This document shows, in pieces, positions 13,185 through 25,230 of a stretch of DNA of 64,000 bases (position 1 is the stretch's first letter; each line of letters begins with the position of its first letter). Under the pieces are notes generated by a model that saw nothing but the letters and a program-made list of their open reading frames with translations, did no database searches and was not told the DNA's origin. The stretch comes from Gracilaria domingensis. Its lineage: Eukaryota; Rhodophyta; Florideophyceae; Gracilariales; Gracilariaceae. A program made the translations under genes and the position numbers. The DNA lies in contig VCMS01000245.1 of assembly GCA_022539475.1 (NCBI GenBank), forward strand, positions 45,830 to 109,829, read 5' to 3'.

Positions 13185-13833
13185 AAGTGTCTGAACGGGG
13201 GTCTCTCGTGTAGAGGGTGGCGCTGAACTTACATCCTTCTGGCGAGACAGTTCTTCGATTGAAACCGTCTTTTGAGGCGTATCGTTCGAAAATGGCGTTC
13301 TTCAGTTCTGTACAGCGCTTAGAACTTGTTATGGTCTCGTTGAATCGCTTTTGCGAGAATCGCGGGTCCCGAAGTAGCCCAATTAGCTCGTCTGCTTCAC
13401 GATGACCAAGGTTGGAAGCTACTGAAGCCAGACAAACCGTGAGATAATCCATATGCAAATCACCGAGGGCCTCCTCAGAAGGCACTGGGCGTGGACTGCT
13501 TCCGTGTTCTGGCTCTAATGCCACGGGACCCGGGGAAGGAGAAACACAATGCGAAGTGTCCGGAATGAGAGGGGCGCACGGAGTGGGGTCAACGCTGTCC
13601 TCGGACACCGGATGCTCGGGAAGGCGACAAGGGGCAGTGACCGTTTCGGAAGATGCGGGCGCGGGCGCGGAAAGCTTGAGACGCTTGCTTCTCCGAATGG
13701 GCCGCCTATTTTCATCTTCCAGCGCGGCTTTCAGACGAAACGGGCAACGGTTAACATGCTGTTGAAGAGATAGCACTCCTCGGCGAGTAACGAACGGGCA
13801 CCCACGCTTCTTATGTGTACAGTAGTAGATCAT
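13162..13833 (-). pseudogene. Zinc-finger N-terminus of transposase, copy 1
   Basis: It starts MIYYCTHKKRGCPF and has a C-x6-C-x15-H-x4-C pattern within the first 35 residues, suggesting a DNA-binding zinc finger. A basic patch (RRSKRLKL) that could act as a nuclear signal follows, then a Pro/Ser-rich linker and a conserved helical part ending near CKFSATLYTRDP. Compared with copies 2 and 3 an extra C near 13200 shifts the frame, so the next part continues in another frame at 12714-13184. Confidence 0.75.
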
Positions 13834-14165
13834 GGGAAGAAGAAATGAAGGAGAAACGACGACAAAGACGGCAAAAGAAGGTCATTGGAGGGGAGAAGGA
13901 GGTCAGGCGACAGTCAAGATCGACGTCAAGCTGAGAATGGAGAATATAATTTGAGTTTAAATCACGTGCTTTCGTTCAAAAAGGAACGTAGGTACACGTC
14001 AACCTCAACACAAGGGTGTACTTCTCGTATTATCTACCACTGGTTATAAACTTGAGGTTTCGCAACGTTGTACGCTGTACACCTGTCCAATCTCGCACAG
14101 AAAAATAAATCTCTTCCCTCCGCCGCCGCCGCCGCGCCTCCGCCGTCCGACCTATCGTTACCGTC

Positions 14166-14240
14166 GTGATCCGTGCCATCCACATCCTCGCGTTCTACTC
14201 CGGCGGAGTAGAACGCGAGGATGTGGATGGCACGGATCAC
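14166..14240. repeat. 75-base perfect palindrome (37-bp arms, 1-base centre)
   Basis: The arms start GTGATCCGTGCCATCCACAT and mirror exactly around base 14203. The equivalent site in copy 3 (about 39738-39812) has a few mismatches. Copy 2 has a different near-palindrome at 27593-27665. Confidence 0.9.
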
Positions 14241-14514
14241 GAGCGGCGCTCCGTCGTACCTTTCTCCGCCCTCGCACTCGCTACGAAGTAGAGTGCGGGG
14301 AAGAGAATGAGGTACGCTTCATGTCCGCCTAATGGACGCCTCCATAAAGCGGACATCATCCGTATCTCACGGATGTATTCCGTGCAGTCTTTCCGTGCAA
14401 TCTTTTTGTACGTGCTTCCATATCCTTCTACGTATCTTTGTTCTAAACTAACCAATCCTCACCACGTCTCTTCGCGCTCTGCGACATGTACACGGCAGAA
14501 AATAAGCTTTGGGT

Positions 14515-15345
14515 TACTTTCGCGAGTTACTAGGTCCCTCGACTTCTCTAGCGCATCGTTTCTGTTTTGCTTTATCAATGGTACGTTCCATCGCATTTCA
14601 AATGTATCCAACGGAGCATTGACTAACTTGATCTTGAAAGAGGAAATGGAATTGGTCGTTTACCTGCCTCACTGTTCGGGATAGGCGATTCTGGTACTTG
14701 GTTGGGACATAGGCTGCATTCTCGTTTATCGCATCTTGCGGTATGTTTACTGCATGGGCATTCTTGGTGTCGTTGCTTGTGAGTTCTCGCTTCGACACCT
14801 TTCGCGTTTTACGATGAATGGATTGCCGGTAATCTAACCGATCCCTTTTCTTCTTCTTCTTCCTTTTGCGATTTACTAGGTCCGTCGACTTTTCTAGCGC
14901 AACGTTTCTGTTTTGCACTATCAATGGTACGTTCCATCGCATTTCAAATGTATCCAATGGAGCATTGACTAACTTATGGATACTTTCTGCTTACGTATAC
15001 AGGTAAATGACTTTTGATGCGGACGTTGCTCACGAGTTGCAGGTGCACGTTTTTAGGGGGAATTGCGGTATGTTTGCTGCATGGGCATTCTTGGTGTCGT
15101 TGCTCGGGAGTTTTCGCTTCGACACCTTTCGCGTTTTACGATGAATGGATTGCTGGTAATCTAACCGATCCCTTTCCTTCTTCTTCTTCCTATTGCGGCT
15201 TACTAGGTCCCTCGAATTTTCTAGCGCAACGTTTCTGTTTTAGTTTATCAATGGTACGTTCCATCGCATTTCAAATGTATCCAACGGAGCATTGACTAAC
15301 TTATGGATACTTTCTGCTTGCGCATACAGGTAAATGACTTTTGAT
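14515..15345. repeat. Subterminal direct repeats of the transposon
   Basis: A block of about 140 bases (TTACTAGGTCC, CGTTTCTGTTTTG, TCAATGGTACGTTCCATCGC, CATTGACTAACTT) occurs three times, near 14530, 14880 and 15200. One block remains in copy 3 (40090-40250) and two, inverted, in copy 2 (26580-26840 and 26980-27130). Such subterminal arrays are where CACTA-type transposases bind; that role is inferred here. Confidence 0.8.
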
Positions 15346-15375
15346 GCGTACGTAGCTCACCAGTTACAGGTGCAG

Positions 15376-15461
15376 GTTCCTCAAGTAGGGAACCATGCAT
15401 CTGGGCATGGTTCCCTACATGAGGAACGGAGAGGATGAGGCGCTTCGCGCCTCATCCTCTC
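15376..15461. repeat. Two adjacent hairpins near transposon end
   Basis: The first (15376-15427) pairs GTTCCTCA.GTAGGGAACCATGC with its complement. The second (15429-15461) has perfect 15-bp arms GAGAGGATGAGGCGC around TTC. Both are conserved in copy 2 (about 26430-26520) and, slightly mutated, in copy 3 (about 40274-40360). Confidence 0.85.
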
Positions 15462-15959
15462 GGAGTGCGTATGTGTTCTACCGATACCGCAATTTGGTGC
15501 AGGTGCCCTCTGCGGCATCTACCGCAGATTGCGCCTACACCCGCTTCATCATGGGGAAATGGTACATGCAATATAGCGAAGTAGTGGTTAGCAAAAGCGG
15601 TCGATAGAAAAATAGATACGAATAAAACGGTATGATTTCATAATAGACATCATCTGTACTAGCAGCAGTATTCCATGCGTTGCAGGGTATTATTCCGCAG
15701 AAGGTATCGTGTAATGTGCACCTTAATGGAAACTGAACCTAGACTTCGCGAAATACCGTTCAGGTAGCCCTCGACTAAAGAACTAGCACGAGTGGAAAAC
15801 CCACCAGTATTTACTGCACAGTGATTCTGGACGACCCAAGCAATTATCTTCAAATTTTGAAATAATTGATCTCGATATTTTTTCAAAAAATTTACTGGAC
15901 GACCCTTGCCACTTTCTGGACGACCCTCGCCAAAAACTAGCATCTGCAAGAGACAGACG

Positions 15960-16383
15960 TTCCAGCACCTTCCTCTTCTCCTTACTCCTCTTCTTCAGAA
16001 GACTCTCGCAGTCCTTAAAGCTACCACATTTCGCCTTCAGTGTCAAAAATGGCCCCTTCTGTGCAGCAACTCTTCCCGCACTTCCCATATCTTCCCTTCC
16101 GTATTCGCTGGGTGTAATCAAAACATTGCGCTCTCACTAGATCGAAGAAGTCAATACGATACAGTGCAAGCAAGGAGTGCTGAGCTACTCGACCTTCTAA
16201 TCTTGTCGCACGCGCTTTTGTTCACCTTAGATCATCGTTTTACTATTATCGGAGTTCTCTTTGAACGCTCTTCTGTATAAATTTTCATCTTCCACTAGTT
16301 TTTGTCCACTAAGTATCTTCCTTAATATCATTGAATAGTGTTTTTAACCACGTTGCCTCGACCTTGTGTACTCTTCACTTTTG
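15960..16383. other. Intergenic, nothing recognised
   Basis: AT-rich sequence with only short open frames; I see no supported feature. Confidence 0.5.
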
Positions 16384-16632
16384 CTACTTCTTTTTTGCAT
16401 GTATTAAAAAAGATATGTCCTTAGTACGGTCATGCTTCTTAACAGTAGCCATAATGGCATCCATGCTCTCGCTCACCGGCTTGTGCGAAGAGCACAGAAA
16501 AAATGAGTTCAGCAACAGCGTGTCTTTCTTCAGAAGGTGGTTGAGCATTTCCGGGAGTTGCTTGGGCGTGAAACTCAGCGGCACGTCAAACACAGCACCT
16601 ACTGAGTTGGGCTCCTGCGATAAAAGCTGCAT
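16384..16632 (-). pseudogene. Notchless-like NLE domain fragment
   Basis: An 82-residue minus-strand ORF reads MQLLSQEPNSVGAVFDVP...FTPKQLPEMLNHLL...FFLC.S.KPVSES. This has the layout of the NLE domain at the N-terminus of the ribosome-assembly WD40 protein Notchless/Rsa4; WDR12/Ytm1 shares the domain. The stop at 16384 falls where the family continues into WD40 repeats, and none are found downstream. It is a fragment or a first exon whose remainder is missing. Confidence 0.5.
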
Positions 16633-16766
16633 GAGCGCGCTTGGGAGTGCGCGCGCCGCGAAGTCGGCGCCATCCGACTACATTGCTCGCGGCCTAACTC
16701 GGCGAAGAAGACGGCGCATCAGCCGACGCGTTATCCCCGGAAAACTGTACGGGATGCCGGAAACGC

Positions 16767-17093
16767 GTTCCCCATATTTTGTGACGATGACAAAAATTCA
16801 AAAACTTTTTGCAAAACATGTGTGCTTTTGGGGTATGGATCAGCCACTCTAGATCTTTGTAGAATGCAGAGAATCATTCGAGGTCGGTTTTTATTCCATC
16901 TTCTACCAAGGAAAGAAGAAGACAATCTGGGCTCCCCATATTTAGTCAATCAACTCGATATAGCGTACCCCATACGGCTTGGTTCCCCATATTTCAAGAA
17001 AATTGGTAATTTTTTATTATACGGATGTCTCTACAGTCATTTCCTTGATTGTTTAATAAAATATGGGCAATAATCTGGGTTCCCCATATTTTT
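16767..17093. repeat. Four copies of TCCCCATATTT
   Basis: The word occurs at about 16769, 16933, 16984 and 17081. An inverted relative (AAATATGGGC) lies near 17058. The spacing is irregular and no ORF explains it. It lies upstream of the VTE5-like gene. Confidence 0.6.
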
Positions 17094-17415
17094 CGGGGGG
17101 TATGGAAGACTCAACGACGACGCCGCCGCGCACGTGGCACGTGACGCGTGTATTCGCGCAGGCATACACAGCAGTAGCGGCCCCAGCATTTGGACCGCAT
17201 GCCGCGGAGGCGTCTCGCCACCCTTCCCCTGGCTGACTAATGGCGATTATCGCCGCTGCCGACTCAGGTGCTGACCTCCGCAGTCCTTCATCATCTGCCG
17301 ACGCCGCGCCGCTGTCGCTCGCCATGTCACACCCTCACGGTGTGCACGCGGCTGTCCGCCATGAAGGCGATGTGCTTCCTCTCGCAGCTTCCGTCGCTTC
17401 TGACCAGCCAATCCC

Positions 17416-18255
17416 ATGCCAGCACGCACGCTCTCCGTCGCATCTCCCTCATTCCCCGCCGCCCCGCATGCCGCGCTTGCCTGCAGTGCGGCCCGACCGC
17501 TCATGCTGCTGGCGCTAACCGACGCGTCGCGCGACGCGCAGCTCACACTGGCGATCGTAAGCGCCGTCACCCTGTGGCTGGGCGTCTGGCAACGGGTAAC
17601 AGCGCTTTGGCTGGTTTCCTCACGAACGACGAGGAAGATTATACACATCAGTTCCTGGCCGGCTTTCCTTGCGTTGTGGCCGCTGTATAGCGCGATTACC
17701 CACGCGCGTCTGTGTGCCGCCTGCGTGCTGCTGCTGTTCTACGCTGTGCTTGTAGTGTCGGGCTTGTCGTCGGCAACCTCCGTGCGGAGGTTGGCGCCCG
17801 CGTTGTCAAGAGAGGGAAGCGCGCCTGAGGCTCTACGCGGACCGCTGATTTACAGTGTGACGCTTCTGCTGCTCACGCTCTTTCTGTTCCGCACGTCAGA
17901 CGCAGCGGTTGCCGTGGCGGGTATGTGCGTGGGTGACGGGTTTGCGAAGTTAATTAGACGCGGAGTACAGTCCACAAAGTGGCCTAGAGGCGACAAGAGT
18001 GTGGCCGGCAGCATCGCACCTGTGCTGGGCGCTTCGACGACCTTCATTGCGTTGCTGCGCTGGTTTTCGTGCTTGGAAATCGCAGTTGTTCCTGGCACAG
18101 GTACCTTCACCTTGGTTGCGCTGATTGCGTTGCCGAGCACGGGCGCGGAGTTGGTGGCAGACGAGATTGGAAGCAATGACAACGTGGCGCTGGCGCTGTC
18201 GGCGGCCATTTTGAAGCTTCTCATGGGAGACGGCGGCTTTGCACCGAACTGCTGA
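17416..18255 (+). CDS. VTE5: Phytol kinase-like integral membrane protein
   Basis: VTE5-type kinases phosphorylate free phytol with CTP in the plastid envelope, feeding tocopherol synthesis; dolichol kinase and cytidylyltransferases are related. The 279-residue protein starts at an ATG. It has an Ala/Ser-rich N-terminus without acidic residues that suits a transit peptide, then several membrane segments. Family motifs include TRKIIHIS (about residue 71), REG.APEALRGPLIY (130-145), MCVGDGFAKL (170-180), the K..AGS motif (KSVAGS, about 195) and GAELVADEIGSNDNVALAL near the end. The length and uninterrupted frame fit a complete gene. The locus is absent between the matching flanks at 870. Farnesol kinase activity is an alternative that sequence alone cannot exclude. 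Confidence 0.85.
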   Translation: MPARTLSVASPSFPAAPHAALACSAARPLMLLALTDASRDAQLTLAIVSAVTLWLGVWQRVTALWLVSSRTTRKIIHISSWPAFLALWPLYSAITHARLCAACVLLLFYAVLVVSGLSSATSVRRLAPALSREGSAPEALRGPLIYSVTLLLLTLFLFRTSDAAVAVAGMCVGDGFAKLIRRGVQSTKWPRGDKSVAGSIAPVLGASTTFIALLRWFSCLEIAVVPGTGTFTLVALIALPSTGAELVADEIGSNDNVALALSAAILKLLMGDGGFAPNC

Positions 18256-18388
18256 TCTCATATCGCTGCATCGTAGCTGCCGTGCGCCTGCAGCTCATTT
18301 CTGTTTTGTAAACATTTTCACGACACACTTTATCAATTTTCTGCGCTCGCTAAATGTCGACGACATTCTTCCTCATCCAACTCACACC
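18256..18388 (+). promoter_or_regulatory. PDS upstream region
   Basis: Only 133 bases separate the VTE5-like stop from the PDS ATG. The stretch is conserved at 870-1015, which suggests it holds the PDS promoter or 5' UTR. No defined motif is claimed. Confidence 0.45.
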
Positions 18389-20033
<1,645 letters not shown>

Positions 20034-20097
20034 GCAGAAAAAGCTTTACTCTTTGCGAGCCCTTTACCCGTTTAGTAGCGTTAACTTACGAAACACT

Positions 20098-20925
20098 CTA
20101 CGAAAGATGGAACGACCTCTGTTCTTCACGAACAGCGTAAAGCACCTACTTCTCCGCAACCTCATAAGAACTATACTCCGGGAGTTTGAAATAATTCGTA
20201 AAAGTCATCATGGTTCGCAAACACTGGTCTGGAGAGTGCTCACTTTCCGGGGTACGTCGCACAATTGTTAGACGGGGATGCAATTTGCTCAGCCCCTCGA
20301 GCGGAAGAGCTGGAGAGCCAGTAGTATATTGGATGAAATGCTGTTGATGTTCTTCATCTAATTCTGTTTGAAGTCGTAGGAAGTACTTCACCGCTGCGCT
20401 CTCCTGGCTGAATCCATGATCAAATCGCGTAGAATGAACCAAAAAGGGCATAGTCCACTTCTCATATTGCGGACCGCAGAACAACAACTCAAATTCAGCG
20501 CTTCGGAACACTAGAAGACTCGTTATATCAATTAGCTCACCCAAGCCTCTCAAAAGCGCTTCAGCTTGCTGATACACACCTCTAAAGAGCACAAGGTACG
20601 TCAATCTTCTCAAGAAGTCTTCAGCATTCTCCCCATTCACTTCAATATTGCTTCCGCCTTTCACAAGTTCTATCGAATCATCACCGGGCAAAACAAATGT
20701 CAGACAAAGGGCTGGTATCGAATCGCCTTCATTGTCATTCACCATTCTCATAATTGATTGCAGCGAAAAAGCGAGTTGATGGTCAACACTATCCAGCAGT
20801 TTCAAAGCCGATTTCACGCTAATGTATCTCTGCCACACCTTCTTTCGATCTACAAGATCCAACTTTGTCAAGCTGTCGTGTTTGTTGCTTCCGAATCCGC
20901 TTTCTAGGATGGATCACGAGCCTGA
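20098..20925 (-). pseudogene. UPL3: UPL3/TRIP12-type HECT ligase, HECT C-terminal part
   Basis: HECT E3 ligases take ubiquitin on a catalytic cysteine and pass it to substrate. The minus strand reads LCLTFVLPGDD, FELLFCGPQYEKW, RFDHGFSQES, QYTTGSPALPL and RLTIVRR, all typical of the UPL3/UPL4/UFD4/TRIP12 HECT domain. Where the family has the catalytic Cys in a VMTC.NYLKLP context this sequence reads MMTFTNYFKLP, so Cys is Phe. A TAG at 20146-20148 stops the frame 15 codons before the expected end; beyond it the tail QRSFHLS and a stop at 20098 are still legible. The N-lobe is missing upstream of about 20925. It is convergent with PDS (65 bases apart). Confidence 0.9.
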
Positions 20926-22145
20926 TGAATCTGAAGTTGAGGGTCCACAGCTGTCGAATATTACTCCACAGTATGGCAGGAGAAGTTCCGAGAAAGTGTT
21001 CAAAACCTTCAAATCCAGCAAGCGACCGTCAATAACAGCCGTACCCAGGAGACGACCAATTAATTGGAACAAAGAGCAAGTCTTGGAAGCCGCAGATTTG
21101 GGCTTCGCTAATCGTTACTGGTAGTCATGAAGGGAATAGTACTGTGCCAGTAGGCACCACGTAGCTTGGAGACTCGTTCTAAACTGCCAACTGTCGGTTT
21201 CGTGTTAGATTGCCTTCGAATTCTCGTCGTGTAGGAGACTGACGAACTGGTACGTGAACATTATCCCGAATCTGATGAATGAAGTGCGTTCCCACATCCG
21301 ATTCCGCCTTTGCTTTGATTTTCTAGGAACTGCTACTTCTCCAAAGCTTCAGATCTACCATCTGAATTTCTCTCGAGGTAAAAGTGTAAAACTCAAGAAT
21401 AGATTCCAATCCTGTATCAACCTCGTTGAAGTATTCGACCTACAGCACTGTACCATGAGAGCAATACATGGTCACCACCTTGACGGCAGATTCGAGGATT
21501 CGGTCGCGGTGGATTCGAACCCCAAGCACTTCCACCCACGCAACGTTGGCGTGACTGCCGTGGTTTTAAACGATGTCGACGTTCCTCTATCCGCATCAGC
21601 ACGCGTCTTCATCTACGTCTTTGCCCCAGGAATGAGCACCCAAGCAGCTCCCGTCATTACAGAAGATGACAGAGTAGCTCCGACACGCGTCAGGCATGTG
21701 CGGCAAGCATTAAACACTTTTTCAAGTGGAGGTGGTTCGAAAAACGGCGGAGCAGCGACTGTCAGACAGGCCGCGGCTCACCGGCCTCGCGCGTGGAAAT
21801 TTGTCGCTCTCAGCTCTTCATACCAACGCTACAGTCTGCATACAATCGGCATGATACCAGTCGGTACCGTCGATACTCACCCGCGTGCCGCCTCGTCCGC
21901 TCCAGACAACCCCGCCGCCTCCGCCGCCCCCGCCACCGCCGTCTCTTCCACCAGGTACACCGTACCGCGCCCGTACACATCGTGCTCTACGAACGTTGCG
22001 TTCGCATCCAGCGGCACCGTGGCCGCGGCCGCGGCCGCGGCCGCCGCGGGCGCAAGCCGCGCCGCCACCATCCACGCCCCCAGCACAGCTGCACTCACCA
22101 GCGTCAGCAGTAGCAACAGCATCCCCATTACCTGCATCACTATCG
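20926..22145. other. Unresolved insert or decayed segment within the ligase locus
   Basis: It separates the two halves of the ligase, where the HECT N-lobe would be expected. A plus-strand open frame (21254-22267) ends in low-complexity Ala/Ser/Pro sequence. On the minus strand 21877-22140 starts with a hydrophobic segment (MGMLLLLLTLVSAAVLG) followed by poly-Ala. A GC-repeat run (GCCGCGGCC units) lies at about 22020-22050. I cannot decide which strand, if any, was coding. Confidence 0.35.
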
Positions 22146-23940
22146 TCAGCAGCTCCTCCAGCGGGAAGGTGCCGATGCCACGTCGCTACCGTCACCACCC
22201 CCGTGTTCGACAGCGCCAACCGCTCCGCCCGTTGTCCGCGAGTGGCCCTCCGAATACGACGCCATAATTAGCTCTGGAGGGAGTTCATAGAAGTCTAACA
22301 GGTCCAGTAACTGCTGCAGAGCCGCTGTATCTGGGGTCCGTTGAGCTCCGTTGATTCTTATATTAACGAGCAAGTACAGCGTCTCGGTATTGTAGATCAC
22401 CCGAAGGTCTGGCGTGAGACTGGCAAGTGCCGCCGCCGTACGCAAGTACCTGCACTTTGGATGGCATTGGGTGCAGAATTCGCCGCAATCTGATTCAATA
22501 CCGCGGTGAAGTTGGCCAGCGCGTCAGAGTCCGTACTGGATGAACTTACTACGGCTGACAGGATGAACTTCACCATGTCAGTTCCTACCAGTTGGTAGTC
22601 CGAATGGTCAGCAGCAACAAAGGCGTCCTTCCGCATGGGCGGCCAATGAGGAAAGGTCCGCTTCATTGTCAGCACTACTTGTGACCAAGATGCTTCCCCT
22701 CGCCGTTGAGGCAAGCACGGTGAAACCTCACCGTCAAGATGTTCATCGTCTGCAGCGGAATCGTTGCCCTCTACGTCTGCTTCTGCTCGAGAGGATCGAT
22801 CTCTGCTACTACTTCTAGCCGATCTGGATCGTCTTGACCTATGACCTCCTGGCACTCTATCCGTAGATGACCGTCCCACCTCTCGAACTCGAGGACATAA
22901 GAATTCGTGAACGCTCGCCATTATAGCGAGCGGCTCAATCAGCACATTATGATTAGAATAATCCCTTAAACTCTCACCCCTAGACGCCGGTGCAGCCCGA
23001 TTCAATCTTACCTTGAACGGTTGGGTAAGTTGCCTCAGACCAGAAGTCACAGATGAAAAAGATGTACCATGGCTGGTTTCATTTGTGTGAACTTCAAGCT
23101 TCTACTCAGCTGACAAGACCCCGAGGGCTAAATTGATTAGCGATGGTAAAGGCGCTCTTTTCTTTATGTTCGTTTAAGACCTTGACAAACATACCAGTTC
23201 GAACAGAAGCAACATTGATATCATCCGTAGAGAAGAAGCTTGCAAGAGCGTCCATGATGCCGCTCTTTGATATCTCGAAAACGGTCAGGCCATCCGTCGC
23301 GATAATCACAGATACAAACTCGGAAATAGCCTTTTCCACTTCACCTTCCCTCTCTTCCTCTAACGCATAGTTTAACGACTCACATATTTTGGTGAGTTTT
23401 TCCAGCACGCTGTTTTTCGAAAGTTCTTCATTGACAGCATTTTCTCCATTCCCTCCAAGATACTGCGTGAGAATAGACCGCGCGGCTTTGGGAACCATGG
23501 TCGGGAGAAAAAGATTCGGAATTCGAAGCTGCTGTATAGCACGGGAGGACAGTCTGTGATGTGCACCACCTGCCTCACTTCGGGAAACTCTGTGAGTTGG
23601 GTCGCGTTGCAGAGCAGCGAGGGCTGTCCACACTGAGTCCATGTCCCGCAAGTTGATGGCTGTTCCAGCATGATCCCCATGAGAGTGAACATGATCGATT
23701 CTTCCAGATGAAGACCCTGGTATCGGAGCTCGGGTAACAAGTTCAATACTTTGATTGTCTTCGTCCTTCTTTTCCCCTTCCTGTTAACTTTCCAAAGCAG
23801 AGAGTCGAAGGATTTCATGAACAACACCTTCACGCACAAACGCCTCTGGCAAAGACAGCAACTTTTCTAATGCAGACGATGTCATCGCCAACCCAACAAG
23901 AGCCTCGCTGCCGGCGGTCTGCACGCGCGACGACGCGGCT
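22146..23940 (-). pseudogene. UPL3: UPL3/TRIP12-type ligase, N-terminal and middle part (broken)
   Basis: The minus strand reads an armadillo-like start (ALEKLLSLPEAFVREGVVHE, about 23880-23820), a TAA at 23784-23786, then a same-frame stretch through LSKNSVLEKL and TVFEISKSGIMDAL. A frame change near 23100 leads to LTQPFKVRLNRA and the conserved SLRDYS...VLIEPLA...VHEFLCPRVREV block (22880-23000), followed by an Arg/Ser-rich linker. Another frame change lies near 22440. The arrangement matches UPL3/UPL4/TRIP12 proteins. The 5' end is cut near palindrome element C. With 20098-20925 this was one gene of at least 3.8 kb. Confidence 0.8.
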
Positions 23941-24084
23941 GTTCTCGGTGGGGCGGGGGGGTGGAGGGGTGGGAGTGGCGGGTGAAACGAGAAGGACGGG
24001 AAGCGGCAGCGCGAGGAAATCGGTGGCGGACGGGGTTTGCGGCCGCGCCACGGCGGGAACGCGAACGCGGGGAAGGAAGTTCGC

Positions 24085-24373
24085 TGAGGTCGGGTTGTTG
24101 CACATGCGCGTCGTCAGACATGTCATAATGTCATTCTGTCGTACTAGCAGCAGGCGAGGACAAGTTGTGTTAGGGTCGCTACCCTAACACAACTTGACCA
24201 CCCTGCCCGCGGGCACGTTACGTTTTGGCTGGCGTTGCGTGCGTTGTGTGTTTTGGGAGGTCTGTGGACGCTACCAGAATGGGCCGAAAACGTGCCCGCG
24301 GGCGATATGGGGTCGGTCGTGTTAGGGTAGCTACCCTAACACGACCGTACCCCCCCGCCCGCGGGCATAAAAT
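24085..24373. repeat. Palindromic minisatellite element C, left part
   Basis: It shares the left block with element A and has two inverted-repeat units (centres near 24182 and 24330). It is split at 24373 by a solo LTR. Confidence 0.85.
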
Positions 24374-25230
24374 TGTGGTGCAAACCCTCGACGGGAAAAC
24401 AACAAGCCGCGTCGCGGACGAGCACCTCAGGGTGTTCAGGCCCTGCTCCCTGCGAAGGGCAGTCGAGCGGCAGAACCCTCCGATAGGGCCAACGCGAGCC
24501 GGGTGTAAATCCGGGTGGCCCCGATCTGGGGGTGCAGTCGGAGGTAAAAGGGGTAGAATCGGCGTAGGCATCCGGATGGTTCCGGCGAGCCACAGCGAGT
24601 GGGGTTATCCAGCCTAACGGTATGGGACGACAAAAGATCAACAAACGAGCCGCACTGCGGAGCACTGACTCGCGATAAGCGGGAAAACTCCCGAGATAAA
24701 TGGGACAAACGTACAATGTAGGGCAGAGTAGTGAAAGCCGTAAGACGGAAATGAAAACAATAAAATAGATAAGACAAGTGCCGTGACGACGGATTAGTAC
24801 TCCTCAGGGACGGAGGTTGGTTGATCAACCCGGAATTGCGGCGGTATTTTCCAGGATGGGGCTCGTGACCGGGCGCAAGCGGCAAGAAGATCAGAGCCAA
24901 AGGCCTCGTTGAGGTTTACTTCCCGTACAGTGGCGGCAAGGGCCGCCACTTATATACGGCACTTGAAAATATCCATTAAAATATCTAACTTTATGGCGAT
25001 GCCGGCCAATACACTACAGGTGTACACCCGTGGCAGGTTTGCCACGGCGCACCCGCTATCGGGCCAACTTGGCACACGTGTGCAGAAATACTACGCTTCC
25101 TAGGCATACCCCAAAATAGGGCCACTATCACAGTAGCCTCTCATAACCTGAGGTGTCGAAGCCGGTAACGGATCAACAAACTATGAAAAGCACCTCGGTG
25201 CATCCCCACAAAAGGGCCTTTTGCTCTACA
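24374..25230 (+). mobile_element. Solo LTR (857 bp) with 5-bp target duplication
   Basis: It begins TGTGGTGCAAAC and ends GCTCTACA, so it has TG..CA ends. It is flanked by AAAAT on both sides (24369-24373 and 25231-25235), inside the AT-rich spacer of element C. It has no coding capacity. Two more copies are nested at 41842-43552 and an inverted partial one lies before 44095. No internal retroelement region belonging to this LTR is in the window. Confidence 0.85.

Larger units (their letters stand above)
10992..15959 (-). mobile_element. TNP2/CACTA-like DNA transposon, copy 1 (defective)
   Basis: Three related copies lie in the window (here, 25938-31010 and 36563-40857). Copies 1 and 3 share both ends: TGCTCAGAGCAGC on the left and GCATCTGCAAGAGACAGACG on the right. 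The element reads on the minus strand: a subterminal repeat region (14500-15400), a zinc-finger ORF, and a transposase whose distal half is lost or diverged. Assignment to the TNP2/Plavaka group rests on the D-x-P...PCHRC block and on the HxxxH...YEHAHLLFKRHY block preserved in copy 2. No target-site duplication is seen. Confidence 0.75.

Noticed and set aside
21500-21560. tRNA-like B-box word on the minus strand (GGGTTCGAATCCACC)
   Set aside because: The T-stem pairs poorly and no acceptor or anticodon arm can be drawn around it.
24374-25230. Group II intron because of GAGCCGTATGACGG-like words
   Set aside because: No domain V hairpin with its catalytic triad can be formed, and the TG..CA ends with target duplication fit an LTR better.
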